A program made the translations under genes and the position numbers. 64,000 bases of DNA from positions 62,001-126,000 of the forward strand of contig CAVRMF010000029.1 of assembly GCA_963721905.1 (NCBI GenBank). Direction: 5' to 3'. A model generated the notes under the pieces. That model saw only the letters and a program-made list of their open reading frames with translations. It ran no database searches and was not told where the DNA came from. The stretch comes from Roseiarcus sp963721905. Lineage in GTDB: Bacteria > Pseudomonadota > Alphaproteobacteria > Rhizobiales > Beijerinckiaceae. Position 1 is the first letter of the stretch. Every line of letters begins with the position of its first letter. This document shows positions 25,157-34,343 of the stretch, one piece after another.

Positions 25157-25479
25157 TCCCCAGCCTGGCGATACGGCTCAGCGGTCAGTCTCGGGCGCTC
25201 CATGCAGAAGCATTGCCATCAGAACATCCTCGCAGATGACCCGGTGAATCATTCCCTCCTTAACGACCTTTTGAGACAGCGCTCTAAGCGCGTGAGAAAA
25301 TAGCTGGATTCGACGAACTCGATCGTCCTGCCGATCAGGCTCTGCATGTGGCTTCCCCGACTCGTCCGACGTTGAGACCGGATGGTTCGCGAACGAATGC
25401 AGACCAAAGACGCCACGCTCCTCTTGGGCTTCGCGGCCAATAGCGGGGGCCGCTCAAATCGGTCGCGGCTGCAGCGCCC
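25157..25479. other. Spacer without recognisable gene
   Basis: About 320 bp between the IS5 remnant and prpE. Apart from the possible IS end at 25267-25282, I see only short frames without a convincing ribosome binding site or family motif. Confidence 0.5.
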
Positions 25480-27378
25480 CTACCCCGCCCGCGCCTCCAG
25501 CGCCTCCTTGATCTCATCGAGAACCTTCGGATCCTCGATCGTGGCCGGCGTCGTCCAGGCGTCCTGGTCCGCGATCTTCTTCATGGTTCCGCGGAGGATC
25601 TTGCCCGAGCGGGTCTTGGGCAGGCGGGAAACGACGAGCGCCATCTTGAACGCGGCGACCGGGCCAATTTTGTCGCGCACCAGCTTGACGACCTCCTTCT
25701 CGATCTCCTCGGGCGGCCGGTTGACGCCGGACTTCAGCACCAGGAAGCCGCAGGGCTGCTCGCCCTTGATTTCGTCCTTGACGCCGAGCACGGCGCACTC
25801 GGCCACGTCCGGATGCGAGGCGATCACCTCCTCCATGCCGCCAGTCGAGAGCCGGTGGCCCGCGACATTGATGATGTCGTCGGTGCGCCCGAGGATGGTG
25901 AGATAGCCGTCCTCGTCGACGAAGCCCGCGTCGGAGGTCTTGTAGTAGCCGGGGAACTCCTTGAGATAGCTCTCGCGCATCCGGTCGTCCTGCCGGTAGA
26001 GCGTCGGCAGGCAGCCCGGCGGCAGGGGCAGCCTGATGACGATCGAGCCCATTTCGCCCGTCGGCACGGGATGGCACGCTTCGTCCACGACATCGACGAT
26101 ATAGCCCGGCATCGGCACGGTCGGCGAGCCGAGCTTGATCGGCAGAATCCCTAAGCCCACCGGATTGGCGGCGATCGCCCAGCCGGTCTCCGTCTGCCAC
26201 CAGTGATCGACGACCGGCACGCCCAAAACCTTTTCCGCCCAGGCGACCGTGTCGGGGTCGGCGCGCTCGCCCGCGAGAAAGAGCGTGTGCATGGACGTAA
26301 TGTCGTATGCCTTCAGGAGCGCCGCCTGCGGGTCCTCCTTGCGCACGGCCCTGAGCGCCGTCGGCGCGGTGAAGAAGGCCGCGACTCTATAGTCCTGGAT
26401 CACCCGCCAGAAGGCCCCGGCGTCGGGCGTCCCGATGGGCTTGCCCTCGTAGAGGACGCTCGCGCAGCCATGCAGCAGCGGCCCGTAGACGATGTAGGAA
26501 TGGCCGACGACCCAGCCGATGTCGGAGCCTGCCCAGTACGTGTCGCCGGGCTTGACGTTGTAGATCGCCGACATCGACCATTTGAGCGCGACGATATAGC
26601 CGCCGATGTCGCGCACCACGCCCTTTGGGACCCCGGTCGTGCCGGAGGTGTAGAGGATGTAGAGGGGGTCGGTGGCGGCGAGATCGGCGCAGGGCGCCCG
26701 CTTGCCCGCCGCCTTCGCCGCCTCGACGAGCGAGGTCCAGTCGTGGTCGCGCACATCGTTCATGTTCGCGGCGATCTGCGGGCGCTGGAACACGATGCAG
26801 GAGGCCGGCTTGTGCTTTGAAAGGCCGATGGCGAGGTCGAGCAGCGGCTTATATTCAACGATGCGACCCGGCTCGATGCCGCAGCTCGCGGTCAGGATCA
26901 CCTTCGGCTCGGCGTCGTCGATGCGGGTCGCGAGCTCCTTGGCGGCGAAGCCGCCGAACACCACCGAATGGACCGCGCCGATCCGCGCTGAGGCCAGCAT
27001 TGCGACGATCGCCTCCGGGATCATCGGCATGTAGATCAGCACGCGGTCGCCGGCGACGACCCCGAGATCGGCGAGCACGGCGCCGAGCGTCGCTGTCTCG
27101 TCTGTGAGCTCGCCGTACGTGATTGTCCGCTTCGTCCCGGTCACCGGACTGTCGTAGAACAGCGCCGCCTGATCGCCGCGGCCGGCTTCGACATGGCGGT
27201 CGAGCGCGTTAAAGCAGGCGTTGCAGCGCGCGTCGGGGAACCAGTGGCCATAGACCCCCGCATCCGGATCGAAGATCGTTTCGGGCGGGCGCGTCCAGGA
27301 GATCTCGCGCGCAGCTTCGGCCCAAAAGGCTTGCGGATCGGCGCGCCACTGGTCATAGGTCTGCCTGTAGCCGCTCAT
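25480..27378 (-). CDS. prpE: Propionyl-CoA synthetase (propionate-CoA ligase)
   Basis: Activates propionate, or acetate less well, through an acyl-AMP. From the ATG at 27378 (MSGYRQTYDQWRADP) the product is 632 residues, the PrpE length. It carries the AMP-binding motif ILYTSGTTGVPKGVVRDIGG (the RDIGG tail is PrpE-like), GWAIAANPVG, the A8 hinge DDIINVAGHRLSTGG and the catalytic lysine segment TRSGKILRGTM. The extension to 27513 is rejected because it enters the divergent promoter region. No methylcitrate-cycle genes are adjacent. Confidence 0.9.
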   Translation of the reverse strand: MSGYRQTYDQWRADPQAFWAEAAREISWTRPPETIFDPDAGVYGHWFPDARCNACFNALDRHVEAGRGDQAALFYDSPVTGTKRTITYGELTDETATLGAVLADLGVVAGDRVLIYMPMIPEAIVAMLASARIGAVHSVVFGGFAAKELATRIDDAEPKVILTASCGIEPGRIVEYKPLLDLAIGLSKHKPASCIVFQRPQIAANMNDVRDHDWTSLVEAAKAAGKRAPCADLAATDPLYILYTSGTTGVPKGVVRDIGGYIVALKWSMSAIYNVKPGDTYWAGSDIGWVVGHSYIVYGPLLHGCASVLYEGKPIGTPDAGAFWRVIQDYRVAAFFTAPTALRAVRKEDPQAALLKAYDITSMHTLFLAGERADPDTVAWAEKVLGVPVVDHWWQTETGWAIAANPVGLGILPIKLGSPTVPMPGYIVDVVDEACHPVPTGEMGSIVIRLPLPPGCLPTLYRQDDRMRESYLKEFPGYYKTSDAGFVDEDGYLTILGRTDDIINVAGHRLSTGGMEEVIASHPDVAECAVLGVKDEIKGEQPCGFLVLKSGVNRPPEEIEKEVVKLVRDKIGPVAAFKMALVVSRLPKTRSGKILRGTMKKIADQDAWTTPATIEDPKVLDEIKEALEARAG

Positions 27379-27532
27379 TCGTTTTGCTCCCTGCTCCGCT
27401 CGCCAATCGACCGCAATTGTCGCGCTCCGGGACCGTGAACGCAACGGCGAGTCGTTCAAACGATCGGCCAAAGGCCTCCCGGAGCCGAGGACGATCGGCG
27501 GCGGGCGCCGCAACCGGAAGGCTTGCCGCTGA

Positions 27533-28288
27533 ATGTCGGGCGAAATGCAATTCTACCTGGTCGCCGTGCCCGCGGTGATCGTTCTCGGCCTCTCCAAGGG
27601 CGGATTCACGGGGTTGAGCTCGCTTGCGATGCCGATGATGTCGCTTGTCATATCCCCGGTGAGGGCGGCGGCGATCGTGCTTCCGGTCCTCATCGTGCAG
27701 GACTGGGTCAGCGTCTGGGCCTTCCGCCGCGACTTTTCGCCGCGGAACCTCCTGATCCTCATCCCCGCCTCGATCATCGGGGTCGCCGCCGGCTGGCTCC
27801 TGGCCGCGCGCGTGACCGAGGATGCGGTGCGCCTCGCGGTCGGCGTGATCTCGATCGCCTTCGTCGCATACATGCTGATCCGCGACCGTCTTGGCCTTGC
27901 CGCGGTCGCAACGCCCGGCGTCCCGGCCGGCCTGCTGTGGGGCTCGCTCGCCGGCTTCACCAGCTTCATCAGCCATGCCGGATCGCCGCCCTTCCAGGTC
28001 TATGTGATGCCCCAGAACCTGAAGCCGCGCGTGTTCGCCGGCACCGCGACGATGTTCTTCGCCGCGGTCAACCTGATCAAATTCCCGCCCTATCTCATGC
28101 TCGGCCAGTTCAGCCGCCAGAACCTGACGGTGTCGGCGCTGCTGATACCCGTCGCCGTCCTCTCGACCTTCGCCGGCGTATGGCTGGTCCGGCGCGTCGC
28201 CGCCGACAGATTCTACGCGATCATTCTCGTGATCACCTTTCTCATCGGCGTGAAGCTGACCTACGACGCGGTTCTGGCGCTCGTTTGA
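27533..28288 (+). CDS. TauE/SafE-family sulfite/sulfonate exporter
   Basis: A 251-residue inner-membrane protein with about eight hydrophobic segments and the two-repeat TauE/SafE pattern: GLSKGGFTGLSSLAMPMMSL near the N-terminus and GSLAGFTSFISHAGSPPFQVY in the second half. Transported substrate unknown, probably a sulfur-containing or organic anion. It is divergent from prpE and followed 4 bp later by a GtrA gene. Confidence 0.88.
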   Translation: MSGEMQFYLVAVPAVIVLGLSKGGFTGLSSLAMPMMSLVISPVRAAAIVLPVLIVQDWVSVWAFRRDFSPRNLLILIPASIIGVAAGWLLAARVTEDAVRLAVGVISIAFVAYMLIRDRLGLAAVATPGVPAGLLWGSLAGFTSFISHAGSPPFQVYVMPQNLKPRVFAGTATMFFAAVNLIKFPPYLMLGQFSRQNLTVSALLIPVAVLSTFAGVWLVRRVAADRFYAIILVITFLIGVKLTYDAVLALV

Positions 28289-28292
28289 TCCG

Positions 28293-28748
28293 ATGACCGC
28301 CGACCGGAAACCCTCGCCTGTCCACGCGGCCGCGCCTGCCCGAAACCGCCCGGCCTCGCAAATGGCCTCGTTCGCCGCGGTCGGCCTCATGGGCTATGTC
28401 GTGGACTCCGCGATCACCTACGCCGGCGCAAAATATCTCGGCCTGTCGCCGGAACTCGCCCGCCCGCCTGGTTTCATCGTCGCGACGATCGTCAATTTTG
28501 CCCTCAATCGGGCGATCACCTTCCGCCATGCGGGCGCGCCGGTGATGCGCGCTTTTCTCCGCTATTGGCTCGTTGCTTCGGCGGGGCTTGCGGTGAATTT
28601 TGCGGTCTATTCGGCCTGCGTGGTTCTCGCGCCCCGTTTCGGGCTCGCGGTGACGCCGGCGATCCTTCCGCTCTTCGTCGCGGCCGGGGTCGCGGTCTCG
28701 ATGATCGCGACCTTTGTTGGCTTCCGGTTCTTCGTCTTTCGTCCCTGA
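28293..28748 (+). CDS. GtrA-family membrane protein
   Basis: A 151-residue four-helix membrane protein: FAAVGLMGYVVDSAITY, then FIVATIVNFALNRAITF (the conserved NF..NR..TF element), then two more hydrophobic helices ending in FVGFRFFVF. GtrA-like proteins are thought to flip lipid-linked sugars for surface polysaccharides. No glycosyltransferase is adjacent; it probably shares a transcript with the TauE/SafE gene. Confidence 0.87.
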   Translation: MTADRKPSPVHAAAPARNRPASQMASFAAVGLMGYVVDSAITYAGAKYLGLSPELARPPGFIVATIVNFALNRAITFRHAGAPVMRAFLRYWLVASAGLAVNFAVYSACVVLAPRFGLAVTPAILPLFVAAGVAVSMIATFVGFRFFVFRP

Positions 28749-28817
28749 AGGCGGGAAACCTCTCCCAAAGGCCGCGACGCACGGTATGATGAAGGAGATT
28801 TCGCCCCGAGGAGCCCT

Positions 28818-30461
28818 ATGTCCCTGTCGCCTTATGATCGTGATCTCGATCGCAACGCCGCCAATTTCCAGCCGCTGACGCCGCTTGCCTTCCTCGAGCG
28901 CGCCGCGGAGGTCTTTCCGGACCGGCTCGCGATTGCGCATGGGCGCCTTCGGCGCAGCTATCGCGAGTTCCACGCGCGGTCAAAGAGGCTCGCCTCTGCG
29001 CTGGCGAGGCGCGGGTTTGGCCGCGGCGACACGATCGCCGTCATGCTCGCCAATACGCCCGCGATGCTCGAATGCCATTACGGCGCGCCGATGTGCGGCG
29101 CAGTGCTCAACGCGCTCAACACCCGCCTCGACGCAACGGCGATCGCCTTCATGCTCGACCACGGCGAAGCCAAGGCGCTGGTCGTCGACCGGGAGTTTTC
29201 CGGCGTGATGGCGCAGGCGCTGAAGCTCGCCAAGGTTCGCCCGCTCGTCATCGACTACGACGATCCCGAATATGACGGACCCGGCGAGAGGCTCGGCGGC
29301 CTCGATTACGAGGCGCTGGTCGCCGAGGGCGACGAGGCCTATCGGCGCACGGCGCCTCGCGACGAATGGGACGCCATCTCGCTCAACTATACCTCGGGAA
29401 CGACAGGCGATCCCAAAGGCGTGGTTTATCACCACCGGGGCGCGAACCTGCTCGCGATGGGCAATGTGGTCACAGCCGACATGGGCCGCCACCCGGTCTA
29501 TCTCTGGACGCTGCCGATGTTCCATTGCAACGGCTGGTGTTTCCCATGGTCGATCAGCGTCAAGGCTGGCGTGCATGTCTGCCTCAGGCAGGTGCGGGCC
29601 AAGGCGCTTTACGATTTGATCGCCGAGCACAAGGTCACGCATCTCTGCGGCGCCCCGATCGTCATGTCGGTGCTGCTCAACGCCCGCGACGATGAAAAGC
29701 GTCCCCTACCGCATGTCGTGCGCTTCTTCACCGCCGCAGCGCCCCCGCCCGCGTCGGTTCTCAAGGCGATGGGCGAGGCGGGCTTCGAAGTGACCCATCT
29801 CTACGGGCTGACCGAGGTTTACGGGCCCGCCGTGGTCAACGACTGGAAGGACGAGTGGAACGCGCTCGACCACGACGCCCAGGCGCATCTGAAAGCGCGC
29901 CAGGGGGTGCGCTATCAAGCGCTCGAGGCGCTCGACGTGCTCGACCCCGAGACGATGACGGCTGTGCCAGCCGATGGAACGACGATGGGCGAGGTGATGT
30001 TCAGGGGCAATGTCGTGATGAAGGGCTACCTCAAGAACAAGCCCTCGACCGACAAGGCCTTCGCCGGCGGGTGGTTCCATTCCGGCGATCTCGGGGTCAA
30101 GCATCCCGACGGCTACGTTCAGCTGCGCGACCGCTCAAAGGACATCATCATTTCGGGCGGCGAGAACATATCCTCGATCGAGGTCGAGGACGCGCTCTTC
30201 GAGCACCCGGGCGTGGCCCTCGCCGCTGTGGTGGCGTGGCCGGACGAGAAATGGGGCGAGACGCCCTGCGCTTTCGTCGAAATGAAGCCCGGTCATACGG
30301 CGACGATGGAGGAGCTGATCGAGTGGTGCCGGGCGCGCCTCGCGCGCTACAAATGTCCGCGCCACATCGTGTTCGAGTCGATTCCAAAGACCTCGACCGG
30401 CAAGGTGCAAAAGTTCGCGCTGCGCGAGCGTGCAAGATCAATGGCCGAACCGCAGGCCTGA
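28818..30461 (+). CDS. AMP-dependent acyl-CoA synthetase
   Basis: A 547-residue acyl-adenylate-forming ligase with LNYTSGTTGDPKGVVYHHRG (A3), LYGLTEVYGP (A5), FHSGDLGV (A7), RSKDIIISGGENISS (A8) and the catalytic lysine region PKTSTGKVQKF. It resembles the DmdB/plant AAE-type ligases of short- or medium-chain acids; the actual acid is not determinable. The ATG at 28818 has AGGAG upstream. A CHAD-domain gene follows 5 bp after its stop. Confidence 0.9.
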   Translation: MSLSPYDRDLDRNAANFQPLTPLAFLERAAEVFPDRLAIAHGRLRRSYREFHARSKRLASALARRGFGRGDTIAVMLANTPAMLECHYGAPMCGAVLNALNTRLDATAIAFMLDHGEAKALVVDREFSGVMAQALKLAKVRPLVIDYDDPEYDGPGERLGGLDYEALVAEGDEAYRRTAPRDEWDAISLNYTSGTTGDPKGVVYHHRGANLLAMGNVVTADMGRHPVYLWTLPMFHCNGWCFPWSISVKAGVHVCLRQVRAKALYDLIAEHKVTHLCGAPIVMSVLLNARDDEKRPLPHVVRFFTAAAPPPASVLKAMGEAGFEVTHLYGLTEVYGPAVVNDWKDEWNALDHDAQAHLKARQGVRYQALEALDVLDPETMTAVPADGTTMGEVMFRGNVVMKGYLKNKPSTDKAFAGGWFHSGDLGVKHPDGYVQLRDRSKDIIISGGENISSIEVEDALFEHPGVALAAVVAWPDEKWGETPCAFVEMKPGHTATMEELIEWCRARLARYKCPRHIVFESIPKTSTGKVQKFALRERARSMAEPQA

Positions 30462-30466
30462 ACGTC

Positions 30467-31363
30467 GTGCGCGCCGGCGCCTGGCCGCTCCATTGCCAAG
30501 CCTTGCTGGCCGCATCGGTGAGGGCGGCGGCGCGGCAGTTCCCCGGACGCGGTCAGCACGCCTCGGAGCGCGTCCACGATGTGCGGAAGACCTTGAAGGA
30601 GGCACGTGCAATCGCGCGCCTCTTCCTGCCATCCCTAGGCGAGCCGGCGCGGGTGACAATCGCGGCGCTCGCCGCGACCCGACGTCGGGTGGGACGCGCG
30701 CGCGATCTCGACGTGATCGAGCAGCGCCTTCGGCGTCTCGCGCCGCCCACCGAGATCGCCAAGCTCTTGAGCGAAGCCGTCGAGCGCGATCGAGCCGCCG
30801 CGCTCGGCGCGCATGCAAGCTTCGCCGCGACCGCGTCGCGGGTGCAACTCAACGCGATCGCCAAGCGGGTCGAAGCCTGGGACCTCGGCGGCATCGAAGA
30901 GGACGACATCGTGGAGGCCGCAGCGCGCACCTATGCCCAGGCTCGCCGGCGCGCTCGCCTCGCCTTCCGCGGCCACGACCCGGCGGCGATGCATGCTCTG
31001 CGCTCGCGGGTCGTCGACCTGCGCTACCAGCTCGCGGCGCTGTCTCCCGCCTGGCCTGCGGCGCTGAATGCGCAAGCCGAGGGATTGAATGCGCTGCGCG
31101 ACACGCTCGGCGCCTTCAACGACTTCACTGTGCTCGCGGCCTTCGCCGCCGAGCGCGGCGGCCTCGCCCCGGAGGCGCTTGAGCTTCTGCGGGCGCAGCT
31201 TCAGGCGAAACAGAAGAAGCTGAGGCGGCGCGCCAAGGTCGAGTTCGACCGCCTCTTCGCCGAGACGCCCGACGCCTTCGCCGAACGCCTCGCCGCCTAT
31301 CTCAAGCGTCCGTTGGAGAAGCCGGCGCTCGCGGCGAAGAAGGAACCGACGACGGAGCGCTGA
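30467..31363 (+). CDS. CHAD-domain protein
   Basis: The frame is open far upstream, but the part before about 30460 is a shadow of the ligase gene. Starting at the GTG at 30467, 5 bp after that gene, gives 298 residues. CHAD motifs include SERVHDVRKTLKEARAIARL and MHALRSRVVDLRYQL, with many conserved His and Arg/Lys residues in helices, as expected for polyphosphate binding. No adjacent CYTH or polyphosphate kinase gene. The start is uncertain. Confidence 0.8.
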   Translation: MRAGAWPLHCQALLAASVRAAARQFPGRGQHASERVHDVRKTLKEARAIARLFLPSLGEPARVTIAALAATRRRVGRARDLDVIEQRLRRLAPPTEIAKLLSEAVERDRAAALGAHASFAATASRVQLNAIAKRVEAWDLGGIEEDDIVEAAARTYAQARRRARLAFRGHDPAAMHALRSRVVDLRYQLAALSPAWPAALNAQAEGLNALRDTLGAFNDFTVLAAFAAERGGLAPEALELLRAQLQAKQKKLRRRAKVEFDRLFAETPDAFAERLAAYLKRPLEKPALAAKKEPTTER

Positions 31364-31550
31364 TTGCATTGGCGCTTGTGCGCCGGCCGGCGTTTCAGAA
31401 GAGGTTTGACCGTCGTCACACCTCGCGAAGCGGGCCGAAGCTGAGTTCGCCCGTCTCTTCGCCGCCGATTGAGCGCCGCGCCAGAGCCGTCCACGCAAGC
31501 TCCGTGGCCGGCAACGGCGATCGGCCTTGGTTCGCGTCCCGGGTTCGGGG

Positions 31551-32447
31551 TCAGACCTTCACGGTCGAGGCTCGATAGATCTCGTCGATGGAACTGGCCA
31601 GCGCCGCATTGAACTCGGCGTCGCTCATCGATCGCCGGAGGTCTTGCGCCAGGGCGCGCGAGAAGCTCGCGATCATGCCGTGATTGGCGGCGAGGCGTTT
31701 GCACGCCTCCGCCCGAGTGTAACCGCCGGAGAGCGCGACGACCCGGGCGACGCGCTCGTCCTTGATCAGGGGCGCGTAGAAATCCGGAACCTCGGGCAGT
31801 GTCAGCTTGAACATCACTTTCCAGCCAGCCGGCAAGGTGTCGAGCCCCTTGGTCAGTTCAGCGAGAAGGATCGCCTCGGCCCCGGCCTTATCGGGACTCT
31901 TGATCGAGATCTCCGGCTCGAGGATGGGCATGAGGCCGTGGCTTGAGATCTGTTGGCCGAACTCGAACTGCTGCCTAGCGATGGCGGCGATGCCGGTCCT
32001 CGACGCCAGGTTGATGACCGAGCGCATCTTGGTGCCGAAGACGCCGAGCTTCGTCGCGCGAGCGAGCAGCTTGTCGAGGTCCGGCATCGGCTTCATCAGG
32101 CTGACGCCGTCCTTTTCCGCTTCCAGCCCCTTGTCGACCTTGACGATCGGAACCACGCCCCTCTCTTCCCACAGGTAAGCCGGAACCGGCTTGCCCTTCG
32201 CCTCGCCGTCCATCGTGCGCTCGAACAGGATGGCGGCTATGACCTTCTCTCCGGTGAACGCTGGCGCAGTCATGATGCGCACGCGCATTTCGTGCACGAG
32301 CCGGAACATCTCGGCGTCGCCGCTGTATTCGCTGTCGGGAATGCCATAGAGGCGCAGGGCGCCGGGGGTCGATCCGCCGCTCTGGTCGAGCGCGGCGATG
32401 AAGCCGGGCTTGCTCGACATTTGCGCCATCATCTTGTCATTGGCCAT
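31551..32447 (-). CDS. Fructose-bisphosphate aldolase class I
   Basis: Schiff-base aldolase of glycolysis/gluconeogenesis. 298 residues from the ATG at 32447, chosen because GAGG sits 9 bases upstream, whereas it directly abuts the earlier ATG at 32456. Visible features: AALDQSGGSTPGAL near the N-terminus, ILFERTMDGEA, and WKVMFKLTLPE with the probable Schiff-base lysine. Stands alone between convergent CHAD and the dmeRF region. Confidence 0.92.
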   Translation of the reverse strand: MANDKMMAQMSSKPGFIAALDQSGGSTPGALRLYGIPDSEYSGDAEMFRLVHEMRVRIMTAPAFTGEKVIAAILFERTMDGEAKGKPVPAYLWEERGVVPIVKVDKGLEAEKDGVSLMKPMPDLDKLLARATKLGVFGTKMRSVINLASRTGIAAIARQQFEFGQQISSHGLMPILEPEISIKSPDKAGAEAILLAELTKGLDTLPAGWKVMFKLTLPEVPDFYAPLIKDERVARVVALSGGYTRAEACKRLAANHGMIASFSRALAQDLRRSMSDAEFNAALASSIDEIYRASTVKV

Positions 32448-32666
32448 GATCGTCATCCTCGCCTGAGATTTTCATGCTCCCGCTTACGCGGGTTCCGCCA
32501 GATTCGTGGATGGGGCCGCCGCGGGCGCGATGCACGCCGAGGTCGAGCGCTGTGGTCAATCCATCCTGACCGACATTACACCGATAGCAGCCGGTTCCAA
32601 GCCGACTCTGCTGCGGCATGATGTTCCAGGCAAGGCCGGATCGGCGCCGTCCGGGCGCCGCCCCCC

Positions 32667-33911
32667 TCACGCCGCCCGCTTCACCTCGATCGTCAGATGC
32701 GAGAGCGAGCGGAACCGGGCGAGCCGCGCGCGATAGTCGGCCTCGCTTCGCGCGCTCGGCGTGACTATCGAGACAATCGCGCCGAAATGGCCGGGCCCGA
32801 GCCGCCAGAGATGCAGATCAGCGATGCGGTCGCCCTCGCTTTCGATCGCCTGCCTCAGATGGTCCGCCATGCGGCGGTCCGGATTCATGTCGAGCAGGAT
32901 CGCGCTGGTGGCGCGGATGAGGGAGAGCGCCCAGCTCGCGATGACGAACGCGCCGATGATGCCCGCCACCGGATCCATCCACACCCAGCCGAACTCGCGC
33001 GCGAGCACGAGGCCGACGATCACCATCACCGAGACCGCCGCATCGCCGGTCACGTGGAGAAACGCCGCGCGCAGATTGTTGTCGCGCGCAGCGGCGCCCC
33101 CGGCGTGCACATGCTCTTCGAAGGTGACAGCGCGGCTCTCGCCATTGATCGTCACATTGGCGGCGAAAGCATGCGGCTCCGGAATTTCGTCGACCGACTC
33201 GAGAAAATCGCCGCGGTCAACGAAGGCGAAGAGCTGCCGCGCGCCGTCCGGCCGCACGGTCTCGATCAACGCGTTCTGCGCGGCGAGCCGCAGTCCCGTT
33301 TCGGCGTGGAGCCGGAAGCGCGGCGGAACGCCGTCCTCGAACACGTCGAGGACAATTTCGCCGTTGCATGTCGCGATCCGCTTCGACTCGTCGTGGTCGT
33401 GCGCATGGTCGTGCCCAGGCCCGAGGCCATGTCCGTGCGAGTGACCATGGTCGCCGCCGCTGAGCAGCCAGACGCTGGCGATATTGACGGCAAGCCCGAG
33501 CACGGCGATCGGGATCGCCTCAGCGAAATGGATCGGCGCCGGCGCAAACAGACGAGCAACGGCCTCATAGCCGATGAGAAGCGCGATCATCGCCAGAATG
33601 AGTGCGCTGGAAAAGCCCGCGAGATCGCCGAATTTGCCGGTGCCGAAGGTGAACCGCGGATCGTCGGCGTAGCGGCGTGCGAAAGTGTAGGCGACTGCCG
33701 CCAGCAGCAGCGCGCCGGCGTGCGTGCTCATGTGCAATCCGTCGGCGATCAGAGCGATCGAGCCGAACAGCCAGCCGCCGATGATCTCCGCCAGCATCAT
33801 GACAGTGCAGAGAACGATCACCGCCCAGGTCTTGCGTTCGCTCGCCTGGTGCCCTTCGCCAAGGAACACGTGGCTGTGGAAGGCTGAGGCGGCGTAGCGC
33901 TCTTGTCTCAT
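32667..33911 (-). CDS. dmeF: Cobalt/nickel cation-diffusion-facilitator exporter DmeF
   Basis: A 414-residue CDF antiporter, longer than common CDFs because of an insert between transmembrane helices, a DmeF trait. Hydrophobic helices include VIVLCTVMMLAEIIGGWLFG with the metal site ALIADGLHMSTHAG, then a His-rich loop (GGDHGHSHGHGLGPGHDHAH), later helices with WMDPVAGIIGAFVI, and a cytoplasmic C-terminal domain. It begins 7 bp after dmeR with GAGG upstream, so the two form an operon exporting Co and Ni. Confidence 0.93.
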   Translation of the reverse strand: MRQERYAASAFHSHVFLGEGHQASERKTWAVIVLCTVMMLAEIIGGWLFGSIALIADGLHMSTHAGALLLAAVAYTFARRYADDPRFTFGTGKFGDLAGFSSALILAMIALLIGYEAVARLFAPAPIHFAEAIPIAVLGLAVNIASVWLLSGGDHGHSHGHGLGPGHDHAHDHDESKRIATCNGEIVLDVFEDGVPPRFRLHAETGLRLAAQNALIETVRPDGARQLFAFVDRGDFLESVDEIPEPHAFAANVTINGESRAVTFEEHVHAGGAAARDNNLRAAFLHVTGDAAVSVMVIVGLVLAREFGWVWMDPVAGIIGAFVIASWALSLIRATSAILLDMNPDRRMADHLRQAIESEGDRIADLHLWRLGPGHFGAIVSIVTPSARSEADYRARLARFRSLSHLTIEVKRAA

Positions 33912-33918
33912 GTCGGCC

Positions 33919-34206
33919 TCACTTGAGGTAGGTCCGGACGACGTCGAGCAGTTGATCGGTTGCTTCTGCGTTCAAGGCGCCGGGGTGGCGCTCGGTGTCC
34001 ACCAGATGTGTGCGCACGTGGTCCTCGACCACTTCCGCCATCAGCCCGCTGGTCGCGCCGCGCACGGCGGAAATGAGGTGCATCACTTTTTCGCAGCCCG
34101 CTTCGCCGTCGAGCGCGCGCTCGATCGCCTCGACCTGGCCGCGGATGCGTCTCACCCGCGCCAGAAGCTTCTGCTTATCCCGGATGGTATGGGTCATGGT
34201 GGCCAT
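33919..34206 (-). CDS. dmeR: Metal-sensing repressor DmeR (RcnR/CsoR family)
   Basis: A 95-residue all-helical DNA-binding repressor that releases DNA when it binds Ni or Co. The opening MTHTIRDKQKLLARVRRIRG, then GQVEAIERAL and HLISAVRGATSGLMAEVVEDHVRTH, is typical, including the conserved His/Cys metal ligands (the Cys in GEAGCEKVMHL). Start either ATG 34206 or ATG 34197; the second is homology-preferred. A TATAAT at 34214-34209 on the minus strand puts the transcript start almost on the start codon, so translation may be leaderless or nearly so. Confidence 0.92.
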   Translation of the reverse strand: MATMTHTIRDKQKLLARVRRIRGQVEAIERALDGEAGCEKVMHLISAVRGATSGLMAEVVEDHVRTHLVDTERHPGALNAEATDQLLDVVRTYLK

Positions 34207-34230
34207 ATATTATACCCCCATACCCTATAC
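34205..34230 (-). promoter_or_regulatory. DmeR operator
   Basis: ATATATTATACCCCCATACC followed by CTATAC: an AT-rich partial inverted repeat around a CCCCC core, similar to the dmeR operator I recall from Rhizobium (ATATAGTATACCCCCC...). It covers the probable -10 (TATAAT on the minus strand) and touches the first ATG of dmeR, so binding would block both promoter and start. Confidence 0.7.
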
Positions 34231-34343
34231 AAGGCGCCATCGAGACGCCTCCACGACGCTTGCATCGCCGAGTGTCGCGGGCACATATTTCAGTTACGCC
34301 GGGCGGCCGTCGCCGCGAGCGGCGGCTCAATGGGAGGAGCGTC

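Noticed and set aside
29855..30466. N-terminal 200 residues of the long frame that contains the CHAD gene
   Set aside because: This part is a shadow of the acyl-CoA ligase; CHAD homology starts only after about 30520.
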